Assembly: GCA_964448675.1 (NCBI GenBank)
Contig: CAYUZU010000024.1
Location: 1 to 64,000 of the forward strand
Reading direction: 5' to 3'
DNA: 64,000 nt
From: CAYUZU01 sp964448675
Lineage (GTDB): Bacteria > Planctomycetota > Phycisphaerae > UBA1845 > Fen-1342
Shown here: positions 26,037-35,166 of the stretch, in pieces
How positions within the stretch are numbered: position 1 is the stretch's first letter
Layout of the letters: each line of letters opens with the position of its first letter
Made by a program: the position numbers and the translations under genes
The notes under the pieces: model-generated
The model's database searches: none
Told to the model about the DNA's origin: nothing
Seen by the model: only the letters and a program-made list of their open reading frames with translations

Positions 26037-26887
26037 CGCGTGCTGCGGCGATCGAGGAAGACTGGCAGGCGCGGCTGAGCGCGGCCGGCCTGCCCGACGC
26101 CGCGGCACTGCTGGCGCACGCGCCGCCCGACGGCTTCGCGGGCCAGTGGGAGGCACTGGTCAAGCCCGGGCTGGGCGGGCGCGAGCGCTGGCGCTGGCTG
26201 CCGTCTGCGCAGGCCGATGCGCCGGTCTACGTGAAGCGCTATCTCAGCACGCCCCTGAAGCAGCAGGTGGACCGCATCAATCGCCAGCGCGCGCGGCGCA
26301 GCCGGGCCTGGTGGGAGTATCACCAGTCGATCGAGCTGCGGCGGCGTTACGTGCCGGTGGTGCGGGCGATCGGCTATGCCGAGGAGATGCGCTCGCTGTA
26401 CGAGCGACGCAGCGCGGTGCTGTTCGAGAAAGTCGCCGGCGACGCGTTCGATCGGGTCTGGCCGCAGCTGGTCGCCGCGCGGTCGCCGTGGACCCGCGGC
26501 GCCGCCCGTCACGAGTTGACGCGCTGTCTGGCCCGCTTCGTGTCGGCGTTTCATCAAACCGGGATGTGTCACCGCGATCTGTACCTGTGCCACATTTTCC
26601 TCGACGTGGCGGCCGACGCGGCGCACCCGCCCCGTTTCACCCTGATCGACCTGGCGCGGACGCACCGGCCGCGGCTGCGTCGCACGCGCTGGATCATCAA
26701 GGACCTGTCACAGCTCGACTGCTCCGCGCGCCAGATCGGCGCCACGCGTTCCGATCGATTGCGCTTTCTCGTGGCCTACCTCGGCCTGCTGCCGGATGCG
26801 CCGCGGGTGCGCTTCTACGCGCGCCGCGTCGTTCGCAAGAGCGATGCCATCCTGCGCCGCATCGCCCGCAAGAGCAGCCGGCCATGA
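26033..26887 (+). CDS. LPS-core kinase-like protein 2 (RfaP/InaA family)
   Basis: 284 residues. The same fold as its upstream neighbour: VYVKRYLSTPLKQQVDR in the N-lobe, catalytic CHRDLYLCHIFLD and FTLIDLARTHRPRL, a pattern close to RfaP (HRDxYxxHFL...DLxR). This second kinase is the more canonical of the two. It overlaps both neighbours by 4 bases (ATGA), so all three enzymes are made together. Confidence 0.85.
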   Translation: MTRAAAIEEDWQARLSAAGLPDAAALLAHAPPDGFAGQWEALVKPGLGGRERWRWLPSAQADAPVYVKRYLSTPLKQQVDRINRQRARRSRAWWEYHQSIELRRRYVPVVRAIGYAEEMRSLYERRSAVLFEKVAGDAFDRVWPQLVAARSPWTRGAARHELTRCLARFVSAFHQTGMCHRDLYLCHIFLDVAADAAHPPRFTLIDLARTHRPRLRRTRWIIKDLSQLDCSARQIGATRSDRLRFLVAYLGLLPDAPRVRFYARRVVRKSDAILRRIARKSSRP

Positions 26888-28032
26888 ACGTCGCGCTGGT
26901 GCAGGAGTTCGTCGATCTGCGCCGCGGCGGGGCCGAGACCGCCACCCTCGAGATGGCCCGCCACCTGGCGCAGCTGGGCCTCGCCGTCACGATCATCTGC
27001 CGGCAGGAGTCCGGCGCGGTACCAGAGATTGACGGCGTGCGCATTCTGCCCGTGGCCGTCCGCGGGCTGACGCGTATCGGCCGGACCTATCGTTTCATGA
27101 AGGCGATCAGCGCGATCTGTCGTCGCGAGCGGTTCGATATCGTGCATGCCATCACGCCGTGTCTCCACGCGAACATCTATCAGCCGCGCGGGGGCACCTA
27201 TCGCGAGACCGTCGAGCGCACGCTCGCGTCGACGCGGCCGGGCCTGCTGCGCAGCCTGCGGCGCCTGGGCCGGCTGTTCAACCTGCGGCAGCGCTTCCTG
27301 ATGCGCCTGGAGGAGTACCTGCTCGGCAAGTACGGCGGGCGCATCCTGGTGGCTGCCATCTCCGACTACGTTCGCAACCAGGTGCTCGCCTACCCCGACG
27401 TGCCGCCGGAGCGCGTGCGCGTCGTCTTCAACGGTGTCGACCCGCCCGCGATCGACCCGGACGATCGGGCGGCATTGCGGCGCGAGGTCGGTGTGGCCGA
27501 TGACGACAAGCTCGTGCTCTTCGTCGCTCACAACTTCAAGCTCAAGGGGCTGGCGACTGCGCTGCGGGCGGCGGCGGTCGGGGACGCGGACTGGACGTTG
27601 GCGGTTGCGGGCCGGGGGGCGGCCGGCGGGTACCAGCGGCTGGCGCAACGCCTGGGGCTCGCCGAGCGCGTGCGCTTCGTCGGCACCGATACGCCGATGC
27701 AGCGCTGGTACGCGGCCGCCGACGTGCTGGCCCACCCGACCTGGTACGATCCCTGCAGTCGCGTGGTGCTCGAGGCGCTCACGGTCGGTTTGCCGGTGGT
27801 GACGACGCGCTACAACGGGGCGGCCGAGGTCATGGAGCCCGGCCGGCACGGCGCGATCATCGACGATCCTCGTGACCATCGCGGTCTTGCCGGCGCAATC
27901 GGGCGGGCCATGCAGCCGGAGGTTCGCGCGGCCTGCCAGGCGGACGCCCCGCGCATGCGTGATCGGCTGTCGATGGCCCGCCACACGCGTGAGCTCAAGG
28001 CGCTCTACGACGAAGTGCTTGCCAGCCGCTAA
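26884..28032 (+). CDS. Glycosyltransferase family 4 enzyme
   Basis: 382 residues of GT-B fold. N-terminal domain with RRGGAETATLEMARHLAQLG; C-terminal donor site VLFVAHNFKLKGLATAL, VRFVGTD, ADVLAHPTWYDPCSRVVLEAL and LPVVTTRYNGAAEVM, including the EX7E-type region. Similar to WaaG/PimA-type enzymes, so the likely step is a hexose or heptose transfer onto LPS core. It ends with TAA overlapping the TAG of the opposing gene. Confidence 0.88.
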   Translation: MNVALVQEFVDLRRGGAETATLEMARHLAQLGLAVTIICRQESGAVPEIDGVRILPVAVRGLTRIGRTYRFMKAISAICRRERFDIVHAITPCLHANIYQPRGGTYRETVERTLASTRPGLLRSLRRLGRLFNLRQRFLMRLEEYLLGKYGGRILVAAISDYVRNQVLAYPDVPPERVRVVFNGVDPPAIDPDDRAALRREVGVADDDKLVLFVAHNFKLKGLATALRAAAVGDADWTLAVAGRGAAGGYQRLAQRLGLAERVRFVGTDTPMQRWYAAADVLAHPTWYDPCSRVVLEALTVGLPVVTTRYNGAAEVMEPGRHGAIIDDPRDHRGLAGAIGRAMQPEVRAACQADAPRMRDRLSMARHTRELKALYDEVLASR

Positions 28033-29498
28033 TCCAACTCGATCGAGAAGCGCTGCCGGGCCTTGTCGCGGCGCTCGCCATAGGTGCGTTCGATCTCCTT
28101 GCGCGGGACGCGCTGCACGACCAGGCCGCCCGCGACGAGGCGCACCAGCGTGCCGCGCGCGTCGGTGTACATCACGCTCGCTCGATCAATGAGGCCCTCG
28201 CGCAGCTCGAACGCGTAGGCCGGCTCGTCGAACCCCGGCACGCGCTTCCGCCCGGTCGGCGCCACCGTCTGCGAGATGAGCGAGCGCGTCTCCGGGTTGT
28301 ACGTCGCGAAGGCGTGGGGTTTCTGCTCGGCCGACAGCAGCAGCCCCGGCGCGACCCGCATCCAAGCCAGGTCCAGGTAGACCGGCCCGGTCTCCAGCGG
28401 CTTGCCCGGGTCCGGCAGGCTGGTGTCCAGGTTTGTGGTGAAGCTCGCGTACAGCACGTTCTCCTTGCGGATGGCCTGGTTCGTCTTGACCAGCAGCCGC
28501 TGCGGCTCGACATCCGGCGCCGGGATTTGCGTGGTGCGCTTCTCGATCAGTTCGTTCTGTCCGTCGAAACTGCTGAACAGGTCGAAGCGCGTGTAGCGCA
28601 CCGTGCCGTCGTCCGCGAAGCGCCACGACCGCTCGCGCACCCGCAGGCCCTCGCGCACGTCGCGGAACTTGGCCCCCGGATCGGTGAACTCGTGTGTCTC
28701 CCGCGAGACCCGCCGGCGCAGGTAACCGATGCCCTTGTCGCCGAGCCGCATCTCGTAGTAGTGCTCCTCGTCATCCAGGCGCACGTTGGCGCCCTGGGCG
28801 CGCAGCCGGCGGATCAGCTTGCGGCCGCGCTCGAACGCCTCGCCGAGGCGCTCGACCTCGAGCGGGTCGTAATCGATGCGCAGCGACCGGGCGATGTGCT
28901 CGAATTCCTGGCGCAGCTGCCGCTGGCCGGCTTCGTCGCGCACCGTGCCGGTATAGACGAACACCCACACCGTGCCGGGATCGAACGGAACGCACAGTGT
29001 GTGCGTGCGCGCCTGGGCGGCGCCGATCTTGGTCGCGTAGGTCAGCAACGCACCGACCCGGTCTCCGGTGCCTTTCCATGGCTCCCACGCGAGTGCCACC
29101 TCGCCCTCATCCGTCTTGATCGGGTCGGCCGAGTCGGCCAGGGCCCGGCCGAAGTCCTCGACCCAGTCCTCGAATTCCGGGAACACGACCCGCGCAGGCT
29201 TGTCGTCGGTCGCGGGGATCTCGACTGGCTGGATCCGGAAGATCTGCACTTGCAGGCCGCGCTGCCCGCTCGGTGCCCGGCCGCGCAACAGCCCGATCGC
29301 GCCCTTGAACTGCTGAAACCGTGTCTGGTCGTAGCTCCAGCCAGCCGGGATCTGCATCTCGAAGCCGAAGGCCGCCTCGGTGTAGGTGATCGTGGGCATG
29401 TCCGTGGGGTCGGCCGGCCCGGTTCGCTGGTCGGCACCGGCGCCGGTCACCAGCAGGCCCGCCAGCAGTGCTCCGCATACTCGTCGGAGGAACTTCAT
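28029..29498 (-). CDS. Exported protein of unknown function
   Basis: 489 residues with a signal peptide (LLAGLLVTGAGAD). The mature part has an N-terminal region (FGFEMQIPAGWSYDQTRFQQF) like the DcrB/PsbP-type or DUF1795 fold that starts with 'm.iP.gW', and further beta-rich segments; no catalytic motif is seen. ATG 29498 fits the signal peptide; TTG 29513 is an artefact. Single gene divergent from the GT2 gene. Confidence 0.75.
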   Translation of the reverse strand: MKFLRRVCGALLAGLLVTGAGADQRTGPADPTDMPTITYTEAAFGFEMQIPAGWSYDQTRFQQFKGAIGLLRGRAPSGQRGLQVQIFRIQPVEIPATDDKPARVVFPEFEDWVEDFGRALADSADPIKTDEGEVALAWEPWKGTGDRVGALLTYATKIGAAQARTHTLCVPFDPGTVWVFVYTGTVRDEAGQRQLRQEFEHIARSLRIDYDPLEVERLGEAFERGRKLIRRLRAQGANVRLDDEEHYYEMRLGDKGIGYLRRRVSRETHEFTDPGAKFRDVREGLRVRERSWRFADDGTVRYTRFDLFSSFDGQNELIEKRTTQIPAPDVEPQRLLVKTNQAIRKENVLYASFTTNLDTSLPDPGKPLETGPVYLDLAWMRVAPGLLLSAEQKPHAFATYNPETRSLISQTVAPTGRKRVPGFDEPAYAFELREGLIDRASVMYTDARGTLVRLVAGGLVVQRVPRKEIERTYGERRDKARQRFSIELD

Positions 29499-29581
29499 GT
29501 CGCGTAACCTCAACTGTGCCAGGGATTGGCAGTGTGGTCACAGTTTCGCTACCCTGCGGAACCTGTCAAACGGAGTTTCGC

Positions 29582-30778
29582 GTGGCATTGCTCGCTACAT
29601 TCGGTTTCGTGACCACCCTGTCGTGGGCCTCGGTGTGGTTCTGGCTGCTGTGCCTGATCGCGCTGGTCTGGGCCCGGCGACATCTGGACCTGAACCGGGC
29701 CCGGCACGAACCCATCCTCGGGCCGGCCGACGCCGACCCCGACGCCGTCGTGATGCCCAAGCTGACGATGCTGGTCGCGGCGAAGGACGAAGAGGCGAAC
29801 ATCGGGCGCTGCCTGGATGGGATTCTTGCGCAGGACTACCCCAACCTCGAGGTGATCGTCGCAAATGACCGCAGCGAAGACGCGACGGGAGCGATCATCA
29901 ACGACTTCGCCGCCCGCGACGAGCGCGTCAAAGCGGTGCACGTCTCCCACCTGACCCCCGGCTGGGCGGGAAAGAACCACGCCCTGCACCAGGCCATCGG
30001 CCACGCCACCGGCGAGTTGCTCTGCTTCACCGACGCCGACTGCAGTTTTCACAGCGGCCAATTGCTCCGGGCGGCCGTGTGCTTTGCCCGGCGCGAGGAC
30101 GTCGATTTCCTGTCGGTGCTGCCGGAGCTGGAGGCGAAGACCTTCTGGGAGCAGGTGGTGCAACCGCCAGCGGGCGCGATCATGGTCTTCTGGTTTCCGC
30201 CGGAGAAAGTGAACAATCCCCAATCGCCGCGCGCGTATGCGAACGGGGCGTTCATGCTCATGACCCGAAACGCGTACGACGCCATCGGCGGTCACGATCG
30301 CGTGAAGACGGCGCTGAACGAGGACATGCACTTCGCCCGGCTGGCGAAGCGGGTCGGCGCCCGCCTGCGGGTGATCCGGGGTGGGGGCATGTACAGCGTA
30401 CGAATGTATGTCGGGCTGCGGCAGATCTGGAACGGATGGACGCGGATCTTCTATGCGGCGTTCGGCACGTTGCCGCGGCTGATCGTGAGCGTGCTATTTC
30501 TGTCGATCTTCAGCCTGCTGCCCTGGGTGAGCCTGCTGGTGGGCACGTGGCTGCCGGGCATCGGGTCGGCGCTCGGTCTGGCGGGGCTGGCGGCGGTGGT
30601 GGCGCAGCAGTCGGTGCTGTGGCGGTTCTATCGCCTGAGCAACACGCGGCCCGCGTGGGCCCTGAGCTACCCGTTGGGGGCGGCCCTGTGCCTGGCGATG
30701 ACGCTGAACGCGATGACGCGGCACCTGGGGGTGAAGACGCGGTGGCGCGGGACGGCGTACCAGGGGGGCGCGAACTAG
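29582..30778 (+). CDS. Family 2 glycosyltransferase, membrane-anchored
   Basis: 398 residues. One N-terminal transmembrane helix, a GT-A domain (LTMLVAAKDEEANIGRCLDG, VIVANDRSEDATG, DxD in CFTDADCS, ED in ALNEDMHFARL, Q-x-x-x-W-like GLRQIWNGWTRIF), and three to four C-terminal helices. This layout fits ceramide/hopanoid or polysaccharide glycosyltransferases such as HpnB/CrtQ type. GTG 29582 has CGGAG 6 bases upstream. Confidence 0.87.
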   Translation: MALLATFGFVTTLSWASVWFWLLCLIALVWARRHLDLNRARHEPILGPADADPDAVVMPKLTMLVAAKDEEANIGRCLDGILAQDYPNLEVIVANDRSEDATGAIINDFAARDERVKAVHVSHLTPGWAGKNHALHQAIGHATGELLCFTDADCSFHSGQLLRAAVCFARREDVDFLSVLPELEAKTFWEQVVQPPAGAIMVFWFPPEKVNNPQSPRAYANGAFMLMTRNAYDAIGGHDRVKTALNEDMHFARLAKRVGARLRVIRGGGMYSVRMYVGLRQIWNGWTRIFYAAFGTLPRLIVSVLFLSIFSLLPWVSLLVGTWLPGIGSALGLAGLAAVVAQQSVLWRFYRLSNTRPAWALSYPLGAALCLAMTLNAMTRHLGVKTRWRGTAYQGGAN

Positions 30779-31039
30779 CTTGTTCGGGTTTGTTCGGGGC
30801 GCTCAGCAGGCGAAAAAAGACGCCCGGGGCCGCGCTGGGCCGGCTTGTCGCAAGCCCATGTTCGGCAATGTCTTGTGGTGGCAAGGCTGGCATCGTGCGC
30901 GGTAACGGCCAAGCGAAAAACTGTTAAGAATGCGCGCAAATTTCTGACACCGGCCAAAACACAAGTTATAGTTGTCCTTGTGATGGCCAGATCCATCATA
31001 TTGGACATGGCGAAAGGAGTCGCAGTTTGTCCACGCCAT
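30779..31039. other. Intergenic stretch before the lexA transcript
   Basis: No gene is supported. It contains a small hairpin GGCTTG/CAAGCC at 30842-30856 and an AT-richer segment (30910-31020) that leads into the lexA promoter. Confidence 0.4.
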
Positions 31040-31068
31040 TTGACATCCGCCAGATGTTAGGTTATTAT
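31040..31068 (+). promoter_or_regulatory. lexA promoter, near-consensus sigma70
   Basis: TTGACA (31040-31045) and TATTAT (31063-31068) are spaced by exactly 17 bases, the best housekeeping-type promoter seen in the window. Start of transcription should be near 31075. Confidence 0.8.
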
Positions 31069-31080
31069 TCGTACGAATAA
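31065..31080. promoter_or_regulatory. Candidate LexA operator (SOS box)
   Basis: TTATTCGTACGAATAA is a perfect 16-bp palindrome overlapping the -10 and predicted start site. It is nested inside a longer inverted repeat GGTTATT...AATAACC (31060-31082). Position over the lexA promoter fits autorepression. The motif differs from E. coli (CTGT-N8-ACAG) and B. subtilis (CGAAC-N4-GTTCG) boxes. Confidence 0.6.
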
Positions 31081-31133
31081 CCTGCGAACATGGTGCAGGT
31101 GTCGGCGGTGTGGCGACGCAAAGGAGTGCGGCA

Positions 31134-31661
31134 ATGTCCACCAAGATTCATCCGCCTGGTCAGTTGTTGTGCGTGTTCGGTCCGGGGGGCGACTATCAGC
31201 AGACGGTTCGCGACAGCGGGCCCGGCTTGCTCGACGTCGCGACCCAGTCGCTCAACGACGATCAGGAGCGGAGTTTGGGGCATTGTCTCGCGGAGCAATT
31301 ACATGCGTTTCTCGCCGCCGATGCGGCTGAGCCTCCCGTCGAGCCGTCGGATGCTCGGGTATGGGGTTCGGCGCAGCGTCCGCTGCCACCCGTGGTGTTC
31401 GGGTCGTTAAGCGCGCATTTGGCGGAGGAATACGATGCCTCGCGGTACGAAGAATCGGTCGTCATCCCTGACGCCGAAGCAGCTCCGGGTGCTCACGTTC
31501 ATTCGGGACTTCACGCACGCCCACGGGTACGCGCCCACCATGCAGGAGCTGGCGGACGAGTTCGGCGTCAGCAAGGTGACCGTGTTCGAACACATCGCCG
31601 CCCTGCAGAGGAAGGGCTTTCTCGAGCGATCCCGACACAAGGCACGCTCTTTGCAACTTAG
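31134..31661 (+). CDS. ORF in the lexA leader with strong ribosome site, overlapping lexA out of frame
   Basis: ATG 31134 has AAGGAG 7 bases upstream, so translation here is likely. The 175-codon frame begins MSTKIHPPGQLLCVFGPGGD and looks protein-like up to about 31450, but then runs 227 bases into lexA in another frame with Arg/His/Ala-rich composition typical of a shadow frame. Either a real short gene was frameshifted, or a leader peptide or overlapping gene is present. No family is recognised. Confidence 0.35.
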   Translation: MSTKIHPPGQLLCVFGPGGDYQQTVRDSGPGLLDVATQSLNDDQERSLGHCLAEQLHAFLAADAAEPPVEPSDARVWGSAQRPLPPVVFGSLSAHLAEEYDASRYEESVVIPDAEAAPGAHVHSGLHARPRVRAHHAGAGGRVRRQQGDRVRTHRRPAEEGLSRAIPTQGTLFAT

Positions 31662-32061
31662 CGACAACATCGCTTTTCCCGACGAGCGTCCTACCTGTCT
31701 GCCACTCGCCGGCACCATCGCCGCCGGCGCACCGATCGAAGCGATCGAGGACCGCGAGGTGCTCGACCTGGAGGAGGTCTTCGCCTCGTCCCACGAGCGG
31801 TTCGTCCTGCGCGTCCGCGGCGACAGCATGATCGAGGACAACATCTGCGACGGCGATTTCGTCGTGATCGAACGGCGCGACACCGCCCGCGATGGCGAGA
31901 CGGTCGTCGCGTTGCTGGATGATGGCGAGGCCACGCTCAAGCGCCTCTATCGCCACAAGAACGGCATTCGCCTGCAGCCCGCCAACCCCGCGTACGAGCC
32001 GCTCATCGTGCAGGACGTCAAGATCCAGGGCGTCGTCGTCGGTGTCGTGCGGCGGTACTGA
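31435..32061 (+). CDS. lexA: SOS repressor LexA
   Basis: 208 residues. Winged-helix DNA-binding domain (LTPKQLRVLTFIRDFTHAHG, PTMQELADEFGVSKVTVFEH) and S24 self-cleavage domain with the Ala-Gly scissile bond in GTIAAGAPIEA, catalytic Ser in RVRGDSMIED and Lys in ATLKRL. RecA-stimulated self-cleavage derepresses DNA-repair genes. GGAGG lies 6 bases before ATG 31435. It is preceded by an operator-like palindrome. Confidence 0.95.
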   Translation: MPRGTKNRSSSLTPKQLRVLTFIRDFTHAHGYAPTMQELADEFGVSKVTVFEHIAALQRKGFLERSRHKARSLQLSDNIAFPDERPTCLPLAGTIAAGAPIEAIEDREVLDLEEVFASSHERFVLRVRGDSMIEDNICDGDFVVIERRDTARDGETVVALLDDGEATLKRLYRHKNGIRLQPANPAYEPLIVQDVKIQGVVVGVVRRY

Positions 32062-32074
32062 CGCCGCCTCATGC

Positions 32075-32093
32075 CACGGCTCCATGAGCCGTG
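32075..32093. repeat. Dispersed CACGGCTC hairpin, copy 1 (after lexA)
   Basis: CACGGCTC-CAT-GAGCCGTG is an 8-bp perfect hairpin 13 bases past the lexA stop. An identical stem follows thiC at 46514-46532. Could act as a transcript-end structure; no T-tract. Confidence 0.6.
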
Positions 32094-32164
32094 CATTGGC
32101 AGCGCACGGGACGATCCAAGCGTCGCAGCCCGCCACGATACCTTCGTTTCGCGTTTCTCATTGA

Positions 32165-33178
32165 TCATTCCGCAGTGTCGGGAAGCGCCCCGGCGCCACG
32201 ACGCCCGAGCAGTGCGTCTCGGCGCTCGTCTTTCGGCCGGTGCTTCCAGCGGCGGTGCATCCACAGGTATTGCTCCGGGTGGCGGCGGATGGCGCTCTCC
32301 ATCGCGTTCGAGAACGCCTGCGTTACCCAGCGCAGCGGATCGTCCTGGGTGTCCCACTCCTCCGGCTGAATGATCCGCTCGACCTCCAGCCGATAGTGCA
32401 TGCCACGCCGCACCCGGGCCGCGTGACCGACGACAACTGGCACGCGTTTCTGCATCGCCAGCAGCCCGATGGACTTGTACGTCGACGCCTTGCGGTTGAA
32501 GAAGTCGACGAACATTCCCTTGCGGCCGGCGTCCTGGTCGCCGATGAAGCACAGCGCGCCGCCGCGATCGATCACGTCGCCCGCCACCGCCGACACGCCC
32601 TTCTTGTAGAGCAGCGAGAGCCCGCTGGCCTCGCGCGACCGGACCAGGTAGCGATTGACGAGTGGGTTGTCCATCGGCCGCATGATCGCGGTCAACGGCA
32701 GCCCCAGCCGACAGATCGTGCAGCCCAGCAACTCGTAGTTGCCGAAGTGGGCGGTGACCATGACGACGCCGCGGTCGGAAAGCAGTTCGCGCAGCGCCGG
32801 TCCGAGCGTGCCCAGTTCGACATGGCGCGACCATGACCACGGCGAGATCAGCCGCTGGGTCATGGTGAGCTCGACCAGGTAGAGTTGAGCGAAGTGTTCG
32901 AACGAGCGGCGGGCGATGCGACGGAGCTGTCGGTCGTCGTAGCGGTCACCGAGCGCCGGCCGCAGATTGTCCATCGCCCGATCGCGATGCCGCTTCACGA
33001 GGGCCCACCAGATGCGTCCCATGAGCCGCGCGGTGCGCAGATTCGTCTCGACTGGAAAGCAGCCGATCAGAACCGTCCACAGGCGCAGGGCGGCGTATTC
33101 GCCCAGGCGCTGCAGCGCGACGCGCAGCGTCGGCGCTTCCGTAGTGCGCAACAGCGGTTGGGTCAGTGCTTGGAGCAT
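32165..33178 (-). CDS. Lipid A biosynthesis acyltransferase-like protein (LpxL/HtrB family)
   Basis: 337 residues. The catalytic HX4E is in VTAHFGNYELLG, followed by MRPMDNPLVNRYLVRSRE and the family's C-terminal QYLWMHRRWKHRP. It would add secondary acyl chains to lipid A on the inner membrane. ATG 33178 overlaps the TGA of the GT39 gene (TGATG), so it is co-translated with it. Confidence 0.9.
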   Translation of the reverse strand: MLQALTQPLLRTTEAPTLRVALQRLGEYAALRLWTVLIGCFPVETNLRTARLMGRIWWALVKRHRDRAMDNLRPALGDRYDDRQLRRIARRSFEHFAQLYLVELTMTQRLISPWSWSRHVELGTLGPALRELLSDRGVVMVTAHFGNYELLGCTICRLGLPLTAIMRPMDNPLVNRYLVRSREASGLSLLYKKGVSAVAGDVIDRGGALCFIGDQDAGRKGMFVDFFNRKASTYKSIGLLAMQKRVPVVVGHAARVRRGMHYRLEVERIIQPEEWDTQDDPLRWVTQAFSNAMESAIRRHPEQYLWMHRRWKHRPKDERRDALLGRRGAGALPDTAE

Positions 33179-35166
33179 CACTCGTCAGCAGCCGGTCGCG
33201 AAGCCGGTGCGGTCGTCCCCGTGGCCGCAGGTTGCGTCGCGGGCCAGGTGGTGGGCCACGCGTACGTACGACCCTTTGCCTGCAGCCGCTCAAGTACCTC
33301 GGGCCGCAGGTGCAGGTCGGACTCGGGGAAGCGCGGCGGCTTGTTGCCGAAGACCACGTAGTGCCGATCCTCGGTCCCGTAGCGCGTCTGGATCCACAGG
33401 TGCAGCGGCGGCAGCGGGCGGCCCTCGGCGGCGAGCATGGGCGGTGCCTCGTTGACGAACTCCAGGTAGTCCGGCAGCGACGCGACCATGAGAATCGGAT
33501 CGTCGGCGGCGAGCTCGTCCACCATCTCTTCGCCGTAGCGGCGCATCTCGTACTGCAGGTCGCGCCGGCCGTCCTGTTCCAGCAACAGGTCGAGCTGGTC
33601 GATCAGGCGCGGGAAGCGCACGTCGCTGTACCAGATGATGCGCGAGTCCTGGCTGCCGATCTGGCGCAGATGCGCGCGATAGCCCGGCGGAATCCGCCGC
33701 GCGTCGGCGAGCTGCGTGGCAAAGTCGACGAAGGGGCGCTGCGACATGACCAGCGGCATCAGATGCGGCCAGGTCCACAGCCACATGAGGTACATCGTGC
33801 CGACGAGGGTGCCGAACGAGGCGTGCTCGCGCCGGCGCGTATACAGCCACGCGGCGAGGCCGCAGCCGACGACGAGGATGGCGGCGGTGACGGCGAAGGC
33901 GCGCATGACGTCGCCGTATTCGTAGAGGCCCTCGAGCTCGTACTGGCCGCGCTGCTGCCACCACCTGGTCAGACCGTAGATGCCGCCGCCGAGCAGCACT
34001 GCCGGCACGCCGAGCCACACACCGATCAGCCCGAGACGATCGAGCGCCGGTGTCCGAGGGCGGTTCGGGTCGAAGAACGCCGCCAGTTCAATCCCCAGCA
34101 GCACGAGCAATGGCGGCAGGGCGGGGAGGAAGTAGCGCCATTCCTTGCCGACCGACGCCGTGAAGAACACCAGCAGGCCGGTGAACCAGAGCGCCATGAA
34201 CAAGGCGCCGTCGCGGCGTACGCCTTTCTGGCGGAAGGGCCGCACGAACGCCAGCGGCAGCGACAGCGTGAATGGGAGGGTGTACAGCAGCGTCGGGCCG
34301 AGGTAGGTCAATAGGAAGCGGGGCTTGTCCTGTCCCTCGACATTGGGAAGCTGGCCGGTGAAGCGGTCGATGAACTCGACCTTCCATTTCAACAAGGCGG
34401 CGTCTTCGACAAAGCTCACCGCAATCGCCCACGGCAACCACGGCAGCAGGAACAGCAGCAGCCCCCACAGGTGAATCGGACTCGCGAGGACCCGCCAGCG
34501 GTTCCGCACCAGCACATACAGAAACGCCGGCAGGCCGACCACCGGCAACGGCATCGGCATCTTCCACAGCATGCCCATGCCGGCCGCGAAGTAGCCGAGC
34601 AGGAACAGGGCGTTGCGTTTGCGCCCCGGTGGCTCACTGTCGCACGCGACCCACAACGCCGCCAGAGACAGTGTCGTCCACGTGGTCAACCCCAGGTCGC
34701 TGGCAGCCCGGTGTGACCACCACAGCACGAGCACGCTGGACGACGCCGCGAAGCCCGCAAACACGGCGGCCCGGTCGCCGGCCACGCGTCGCGTCAGCCA
34801 GAAGATGATGCCGACCAGCGCGAGGGCGCCGACGGCGTTGGGCAGTCGAGCGCTGACCTCATCGACAGGCGTGGCGCGCAGCAGGCTGGCGATCATCACC
34901 GCCCAGTACGGGCCGGGCGATTTCTGCATGCGAGTTTCACTCGAGAAGCGCGGCACGAGCCAGTCGTCGGCGTCGCGCATTTCGCGCGCCGTCTGTGAAA
35001 CCCAGCAGTCGATCGGCTCGAAGCGGGCCCCGCCCGACAGGTCGTAGAAACAGAGGAATGCGGTCCAGCCCAGCAGGGCGATCAGCCAGATCCGCGTCGT
35101 GGCAGCCATCGGCTGGGGATGAAAGCGGTCGGTTGCCGGCGTGGGGGGGGTGTGGGGCTCGGTCAC
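33178..35166 (-). CDS. GT39/ArnT-like membrane glycosyltransferase
   Basis: 662 residues, about 11-12 transmembrane helices plus a soluble C-terminal domain of about 180 residues. The first periplasmic loop has the DxE-like ARFEPIDCWVSQTAREM and KSPGPYW motif typical of ArnT/PMT-like enzymes that use undecaprenyl- or dolichyl-phosphate sugars. Likely LPS or protein modification. GTG 35166 overlaps the YlbF-type gene's TGA (GTGA), with GGGGAG 8 bases upstream. The C-terminus is Ala/Pro/Thr-rich. Confidence 0.85.
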   Translation of the reverse strand: MTEPHTPPTPATDRFHPQPMAATTRIWLIALLGWTAFLCFYDLSGGARFEPIDCWVSQTAREMRDADDWLVPRFSSETRMQKSPGPYWAVMIASLLRATPVDEVSARLPNAVGALALVGIIFWLTRRVAGDRAAVFAGFAASSSVLVLWWSHRAASDLGLTTWTTLSLAALWVACDSEPPGRKRNALFLLGYFAAGMGMLWKMPMPLPVVGLPAFLYVLVRNRWRVLASPIHLWGLLLFLLPWLPWAIAVSFVEDAALLKWKVEFIDRFTGQLPNVEGQDKPRFLLTYLGPTLLYTLPFTLSLPLAFVRPFRQKGVRRDGALFMALWFTGLLVFFTASVGKEWRYFLPALPPLLVLLGIELAAFFDPNRPRTPALDRLGLIGVWLGVPAVLLGGGIYGLTRWWQQRGQYELEGLYEYGDVMRAFAVTAAILVVGCGLAAWLYTRRREHASFGTLVGTMYLMWLWTWPHLMPLVMSQRPFVDFATQLADARRIPPGYRAHLRQIGSQDSRIIWYSDVRFPRLIDQLDLLLEQDGRRDLQYEMRRYGEEMVDELAADDPILMVASLPDYLEFVNEAPPMLAAEGRPLPPLHLWIQTRYGTEDRHYVVFGNKPPRFPESDLHLRPEVLERLQAKGRTYAWPTTWPATQPAATGTTAPASRPAADE

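Noticed and set aside
31090..31410. 106-codon frame in the lexA leader
   Set aside because: It has no ribosome site and Ser/Arg-rich shadow composition; the competing frame at 31134 has AAGGAG.
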